This document shows, piece by piece, positions 58,986 to 64,000 of a stretch of DNA of 64,000 nt. The position numbers and the translations under genes are program-made. Each line of letters opens with the position of its first letter. Positions within the stretch are counted from its first letter, which is position 1. The notes below the pieces were generated by a model. The model saw nothing but the letters and a program-made list of their open reading frames with translations. It searched no databases and was not told where the DNA came from. Origin of the DNA: Bryum argenteum (taxonomy: Eukaryota > Streptophyta > Bryopsida > Bryales > Bryaceae); contig CM073322.1 of the NCBI GenBank assembly GCA_037043015.1, positions 22,100,364 to 22,164,363 of the forward strand, written 5' to 3'.

Positions 58986-60573
58986 CAGTGACCTTCAAAA
59001 GTGTCCCAATGTTTATAATTTGAAAGTTTGGTGAGTCACCACATAGTGATTGCATTCTAGACTGACATGGCATCAATTTAGTTACATACTATCATTAGTA
59101 AGGTAATCAAGGAGCAAGGCTTACCACTTGTCTCTACATGTATGTGCATGAATTGAAGCTCTAGATATTTTCTCTTCATTGGGACAATTTTGAAAGTACA
59201 TATGAGTGAATCTTGTATGCATAGCAAGTGAAGTGTACATGCATTGTGAATTGCTTGGTTTGTGTTCTGTTGTGTGTATTTGTTCTTCTTGCGTCATATA
59301 TTTGTTTCTTTCGTGTTTAGCTTCACAAGTGAAAATGGTGAGACCATTGTCTCAGGGGAAGCAACAAGGTATACTCTCTTTGCTTCAAAAAGGTTGTAGT
59401 GTGAGAGAGATAGCAAATTCTTTGCATGTTGGTAAATCAAGTGTACAGAGGCTCCGTAAGAAGCATTTTCCAGATGCAAAGCTTTTAGTTGGAGGTAGAC
59501 CACGCAAGTTGACAAGTGCAATGGAGCGGTCTTGTGTAACTAGTATAACAAGAGGGAAGGTGTCTCTTGCAAGAGAAGCTACTAAACATGTGCAAGAAGT
59601 TTTTGGAGTACAAGTCGGTGAAGTTCTTGTGCGTGTGGACTTTGTAGAGCAGGTTTGCAATCGCATGTGAAAGAAAAGAAACCACATTTGTCACGCAGTA
59701 ATATTAGGGCTCGCTTAGAATTTGCCAGAAAGTATCAGCACTTGATGACTGGAGTCACGTGATATTCTCAGATGAGACTAAAATTAACAGATTTTCTTCA
59801 GATGGGAGAGTTTGGTGTTGGGTTCGTGATCCACAGGAACTTTCAGAGCGGACCGTTATTCCGACTGTTAAGCATGGTGGTGGTTCTGTGATGATATGGG
59901 GATGTATGTGTATACATGGACCTGGCATGATGTGTAGAATTGAAGGTCGCCTCAATCATCATGGTTATCAAAAATCTTGGAGGAGCATCTCCATGGTACA
60001 ATTCAAAAATATAATTTAGATCCATCGGGAGTCATATTTCAACAGGATAATGTACCTATACATACCAGTAATAGTATGAAACAATGGTTTTCTAGGCAAC
60101 CTTTTGGTGTCTTATCTTGGCCTGCTCAGTCTCCAGATTTGAATCCTATAGAAAATCTATGGGCAATTTTGAAAAGGAGATTGAATCGATATGACACACC
60201 AACAAAAGGGATACTTGAATTATGGTCTCGTGTGGAAGAAACCTTCCCTTCTATCATTGTTGATGATTGCAAGAGACTTATAGAATCAATGCCCAGACGA
60301 ATAGCAGTTGTATTAAAATCCAGAGGAAAATGGACAAAGTGGTGAGGAATTTCCATGTTGGACGTTCAAAAGTGTACCAATGTACAGAGTAGCTTTAGGT
60401 TTTTTTCCTTTCTCATTGAGCGCTTCAATTTTGTTGGAATTTTTGTAATCAATTAGTACATTGTATGTACTATTTCAATAAATTTACTACATTCCATTCC
60501 ATGAGTTTCTCTTACCTACATTATTTTTTGAATGTAACATGTACAAACATTGGGACAGTTTTGAAGGTCACTG
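58986..60573 (+). mobile_element. Tc1-family (DD34E) DNA transposon, 1588 bp, structurally complete
   Basis: Terminal inverted repeats 58986-59014 and 60545-60573 agree at 28 of 29 positions and begin CAGTGACC. The element is flanked by TA at 58984-58985 and 60574-60575, the Tc1/mariner target duplication. It encodes one transposase with D, D and 34 residues to E. It sits inside repeat element E, so its age is less than that insertion. The coding region has three frame changes, so this copy cannot be autonomous, although its ends are intact and could be moved in trans. Confidence 0.93.
59335..60345 (+). pseudogene. Tc1-type transposase, frameshifted
   Basis: It begins MVRPLSQGKQQG at ATG 59335. 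A paired helix-turn-helix N-terminus follows (SVREIANSLHVGKSSVQRL, then GGRPRKLT, the GRPR-like hook). Frame 1 is used to about 59640, frame 0 from about 59649 (GLQSHVKEKKP), frame 2 from about 59757, and frame 1 again from about 59977. The DDE catalytic core is complete when read across frames: D in FSDETK, D in FQQDNVPIH, and E in PDLNPIENLW, with 34 residues between the last two. The stop follows WTKW at 60343-60345. The product would cut and paste the element at TA sites. The three indels prevent translation of a full protein. Confidence 0.92.
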
Positions 60574-60962
60574 TATATTCATAAAACACATCACTACTCA
60601 AGTTTTAAAGTAACCCAAGTTTTACCAATTTTACAAGGGCAACCTCCAAAAAATACAAACACAATCACAACTTCTAGAAATTTCCAAATGCAATCCTCAA
60701 AAATATGTCAAAATTGGTATTTTTGAAGATTTTCCAAAATTCTTTTGCCGGAAATTCACATACTTGTCATGGCATCTACTTACCTCTCATGTTTTTCTTG
60801 AACCAACTATATTTGGGATGATACATGTTTTTCTATATCTGTGTGTTTTCAGACCTTCTCTTAAAAAGTACTCCTTAATTGTTCAGTAGGTTCTCTCAAA
60901 TCTACCTTGGGTTATACTTGGAGTAGTTTGCATGATGGTCATAAAATTGCAGGGTTGATCAT

Positions 60963-61220
60963 TTCGATGTTTTTACAAGATTCTCCGATTTCATGAAATC
61001 AAAAAGAAAAGTGGAAGAGCCCGCTGTCGCCGAGAACGGCTTCCACGCCCGACCGGATCGGAGAGAGAGAGACAGTGAGCAACAGAGATTGTTGAGCAGG
61101 TGTTGTTGCAGTAGAACGAAACAATTCCGATCACGAAGGGTATCACTCAATTGAATAGGTCACCACTCTTGTTTGCGGACGTTCGAATTCAGCAGGAGAA
61201 GCTCCCGCACAATTGTGGCC
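60963..61220 (+). promoter_or_regulatory. Gamma-SNAP promoter and 5' leader region
   Basis: GC content rises after about 61010 and includes a GA-rich stretch (GGAGAGAGAGAGACAG, about 61060). No TATA box is obvious. Everything to the left of 60962 is derived from mobile elements. Confidence 0.4.
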
Positions 61221-63882
61221 ATGGCGGACTCCAGCAAGCCAGGCTCCTCTCACGAGCTCCCTGCTCATCAGCTCATGCGCCAAGCCGATAAGTTGCGAGT
61301 ATAATTTCCTTCTGGGTCTGCTGCTGTGTTGCTGCTCGCAATTTCCTAACCTCATCTCTCTCTTTCTTTCTACAGGACCAAGCTCAGCTTTTTCAATTGG
61401 TCCTCTGACTGGGCTGCCGCTACTCCTCTCTACGAGCAAGCAGGTAGGTGACGGATCGTTCTAATTTAGGGTTCTTTGCGATTTCTTGGAAATATAATTT
61501 GACCTTTGAACCTTTGTGTTTCTCCAGCGTCTGGATTTAAGCTCGCAAAGATGCCCGAGGAAGCAAAAATCTGCTATGAGAAAGCTGCCACCGGCCAAGA
61601 GAAATTGTCATCGTATCCTCTATTTCATGCAAATGGATCACTTGTAGTGTTTGACAACAATTGTAATAGGAGCATTGAGACGGAGACAGGGCACTTTTGC
61701 ACGTTAAGTATTCACATTGGTTCCCCGTGAGACTGAGGATATGACACGCACGATCACCAGCTGAGTAGTTGGAATTGGTTGTTAAGCTTGTTTTCCAGTT
61801 TCAGGTATCGCAAGTTTGTGTATGGTACTAAGTTAGGGCTTTTTCTTTAGGTTCGATCCCGGCTTTTTTGTATTCCAAGATCATTGAGACAAGGAACTGC
61901 AGTAGATAGGCTGGGACTGAACGCTCTGTGTCGACAGCCACTTTAGGAAGCTTCTCTTACGGAAGTATGCCCTTGACCTTCTGGATCGTTTCTAGACCGT
62001 GGGCTGCAGGAAAGCATATGGAGTCGGTAGGAGCCCTCGCAAAGGAGCTTGGATTCATTGATGAGACGGTTGATTCTTACAGAAAAGCCAGCGAGCTTTT
62101 TCTGACCTGTGGGAAAGTACAGCCCAGTGCTGATGTGCTTGGCAGAGGTGCCCGGTACTGATCTCCCCTCTGGCTCTAATGCTCGTTATTTACATTAGAT
62201 GGCTGATATTCGTTCCTTGTCCAGGGCAGTGGAAGACGAGAAACCGGAAGTTGCAGTGAAGATGTACTTAGATGCTTGTGCGATGCTTGAGGAGGACGGT
62301 CGCGAGCAGATGGCCTTCGACACCTATCGTGCAGCAGTTAATCTTTACATCAAGCTTCATAGGTATTTTACTACCGCATAATATAGATTGAGATCTTAGC
62401 TCTATCATCGTTTGCGCAGCATGCATCCTGGTTGCTTATGGTTGCAATGTTGGTTGGTCTGTTCAATGGTGATTGGAGTTTGTATTGCAGCAGTCTGCTT
62501 TATCCAGATTTTTTCATCCAGTTTGGTTCTCTTTTGTTTCTACATGCACTAATGAGTAGTGTTACAATTTGGAATTGTTGTTGATTTATGTCACTCACTT
62601 TTTCAATCCCCGGGCTTTCGTAAAAACTGCTGGTTTGATTGTTGAAGGTATAAGGATGCGGCGGCAGTGCTTGTGAGATGGGGTCAGGCAGCAGACAAAT
62701 GCCATGCTACTCAGAGCCAGTGTAAAGTGAGTAGCAGTAGCCATCTTTGTACTTATATGAATGTTTTAAAACACATACTTATGGCTAAGATGTTCATTCT
62801 GCGATCAGTATTAACTCAACCTTTCTCTATCGTGCCATTTTGATTCTGCAAGTAGTAATCCTCTTGCTTACTTAACAGAAGTTTCTGTCTGTGTGGAGAA
62901 ATACTTGAACTCTGTTGAACCCTTGTGGCTGAGTTAAATTTTGGTGTCGGTACTGAATGCATGATCGCGATTGCCAAGTTCATCACCTGTGTTGTGGAAT
63001 TCAGGCTTACCTCAGTGCTATCATAGTTCATCTGTACGACGAAGATTTGAAGGCAGCACAAGACTGCTACAACGATTGTTCCCAGTGCGTTCTCAGATTC
63101 CCCCCTGCATCTTTATCCTGGTGTCATTGTTGGTTTGCTTCTATGTTGATCAGTGTCTTTTCTCAACTATGAGCTATCTCTTTGAGCGTGCAATTGTTTA
63201 ATATTGTAGGACAAGTCATGTCCGCTAATAGTTTGATCCGAATGACCTAGGTAAGTTCGCAAATTGTCATTTATGCTCATTGTGAGAGGTTGCAGGATGG
63301 ATACATTTTACAAAAGCGACCAAGGTGAAACTGCTGAGAAGCTTCTTTCAGCATATAATGAAGGGAACGGAGAGGAGATAAGGCATGTGATTACGTCAAG
63401 TTTTATCGTTCCCCATCTAGATCACATGGTGAGTCACTATCAGATTCTTTTATATTCCTCGTGGTAGATTGATTTGTGCTTATTCCACCTAGCATGTGGT
63501 CAAGTATGTTCAGTATGCGCGATCTCAGTTTGCTCACCTTCATCAGGCGGAAGTCGATTAGCAGTGTGGCTCACGTTATATTCTATGAGCGCATTTAGTT
63601 ATCGTTATGTCTGGTGTTTTTTCGCCAGATTATGTTCGAAATTCGTGTTAGTGCACTCGAAGTACAGTTGTTTAACACGTTGAATAGAACGCTGTGGACG
63701 TAAGGGGTTTGCAGTTTGGGTGAGAGTGTTATGTGGAGGTGAGTGCCATGACCTTAATCATCGTTTGTGGGTGTCTTGTGTAGATTGTGAGGCTGGCTAA
63801 ACAGTTGCCGATGGGGGATCCGAAAGCTCAGTCGGCCGGGGAGTCGAGCGTCAACATTGTCAACGAGGAGGATCTCACATAA
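61221..63882 (+). CDS. Gamma-soluble NSF attachment protein (gamma-SNAP)
   Basis: Nine exons (61221-61291, 61376-61443, 61528-61612, 61996-62154, 62225-62362, 62648-62726, 63005-63084, 63296-63428, 63784-63882) join in frame for 303 residues, normal for gamma-SNAP. The protein is an adaptor that helps NSF dismantle SNARE complexes in vesicle traffic. It is an all-helical TPR-like solenoid: TKLSFFNWSSDW near the start, CYEKAATGQEKL, AGKHMESVGALAKELG, MAFDTYRAAVNLYIKL, QCKAYLSAIIVHLY, CYNDCSQ and the acidic C-terminus NEEDLT. The first intron uses donor GTTGCG, giving DKTKLSF; a GC donor two bases on would restore the Leu seen in relatives. The upstream promoter space is only about 260 bp before transposon-derived DNA begins. 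Confidence 0.94.
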
Positions 63883-64000
63883 GAAAAGTTAGTCGCATAA
63901 ATTCCTACACTTAGTGTTTCTGTGCACACGATCAATCGATCAATCTACTAATAGGTCATGCTTGCCTACTAAAATTTATAGATTCTTTGGTTCAGTTTGG

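Larger units (their letters stand above)
58745..60962 (-). mobile_element. Element E, inverted relative of A, split by the Tc1 element
   Basis: 58745-58983 and 60576-60962 together align by eye with the reverse complement of most of element A. The left end (CCTAGAGATCCATGACCACC) matches the inverted right end of A. The far end is lost or unrecognisable near the gamma-SNAP promoter. Confidence 0.6.

Noticed and set aside
61840-61870. B-box-like GGTTCGATCCC in a gamma-SNAP intron
   Set aside because: No matching A box or cloverleaf within tRNA distance; single motif only.

Overview
The window looks like a chromosome segment of a land plant. Genes have many short introns (about 70-400 bp), telo-box promoters (AAACCCTAA), and plant-type proteins such as NO VEIN, organelle-type RecG, short tRNase Z and gamma-SNAP, set in AT-rich intergenic DNA. 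The mobile-element mix (Ty3/gypsy, Ty1/copia, CACTA, a Tc1 DD34E element and TTAA-flanked piggyBac-like elements) fits a bryophyte, perhaps a moss, better than a typical crop, but that is inference only.

Layout. 1-9718: a Ty3/gypsy LTR retrotransposon on the + strand (5' LTR cut by the window edge; gag, protease, RT, RNase H, integrase, then a 2.3-kb accessory ORF region; 3' LTR 8965-9718), with several frameshifts and stops. 10.6-12.3 kb: broken C-terminal half of a CACTA TNP2-like transposase. 12.3-15.6 kb: weakly supported gene fragments behind a telo-box, one F-box-like. 15.7-16.7 kb: AACGTAG cluster, purine-rich block and foldback sequence. 17.1-19.0 kb: single-exon SRP receptor alpha subunit. 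20.1-27.0 kb (minus): RecG helicase, at least 17 well-supported exons. 28.3-38.1 kb (minus): NO VEIN-like protein, 14 exons, 2,535 residues.

38-51 kb and 56.4-61 kb are repeat islands. They hold an old, internally deleted Ty1/copia element (40998-44348), a family of about 0.4-1.3-kb elements that begin CCCC(T/C)... next to TTAA, often nested or inverted, a probable SINE, a (TA)55(T)35 tract, a 50-bp duplication leading into a long hairpin, and a Tc1-type DD34E transposon with 29-bp TIRs and a TA duplication. An acylphosphatase gene (46.9-47.7 kb) lies inside this island.

51.1-53.0 kb (minus): tRNase Z with an apparent organelle transit peptide. 53.3-56.4 kb (+): amidohydrolase-2 family metal hydrolase, divergent from tRNase Z. 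61.2-63.9 kb (+): gamma-SNAP, complete in nine exons.

The host genes are housekeeping functions: ER protein targeting (SRPRA), vesicle fusion (gamma-SNAP), organelle DNA maintenance (RecG), tRNA 3' processing (tRNase Z), cell-fate/patterning (NOV). They do not form a pathway. The most novel material is the TTAA-flanked repeat family and the Tc1 insertion, because two nested insertions show target sites directly. All exon boundaries were read by eye from splice signals and checked only by reading-frame arithmetic.
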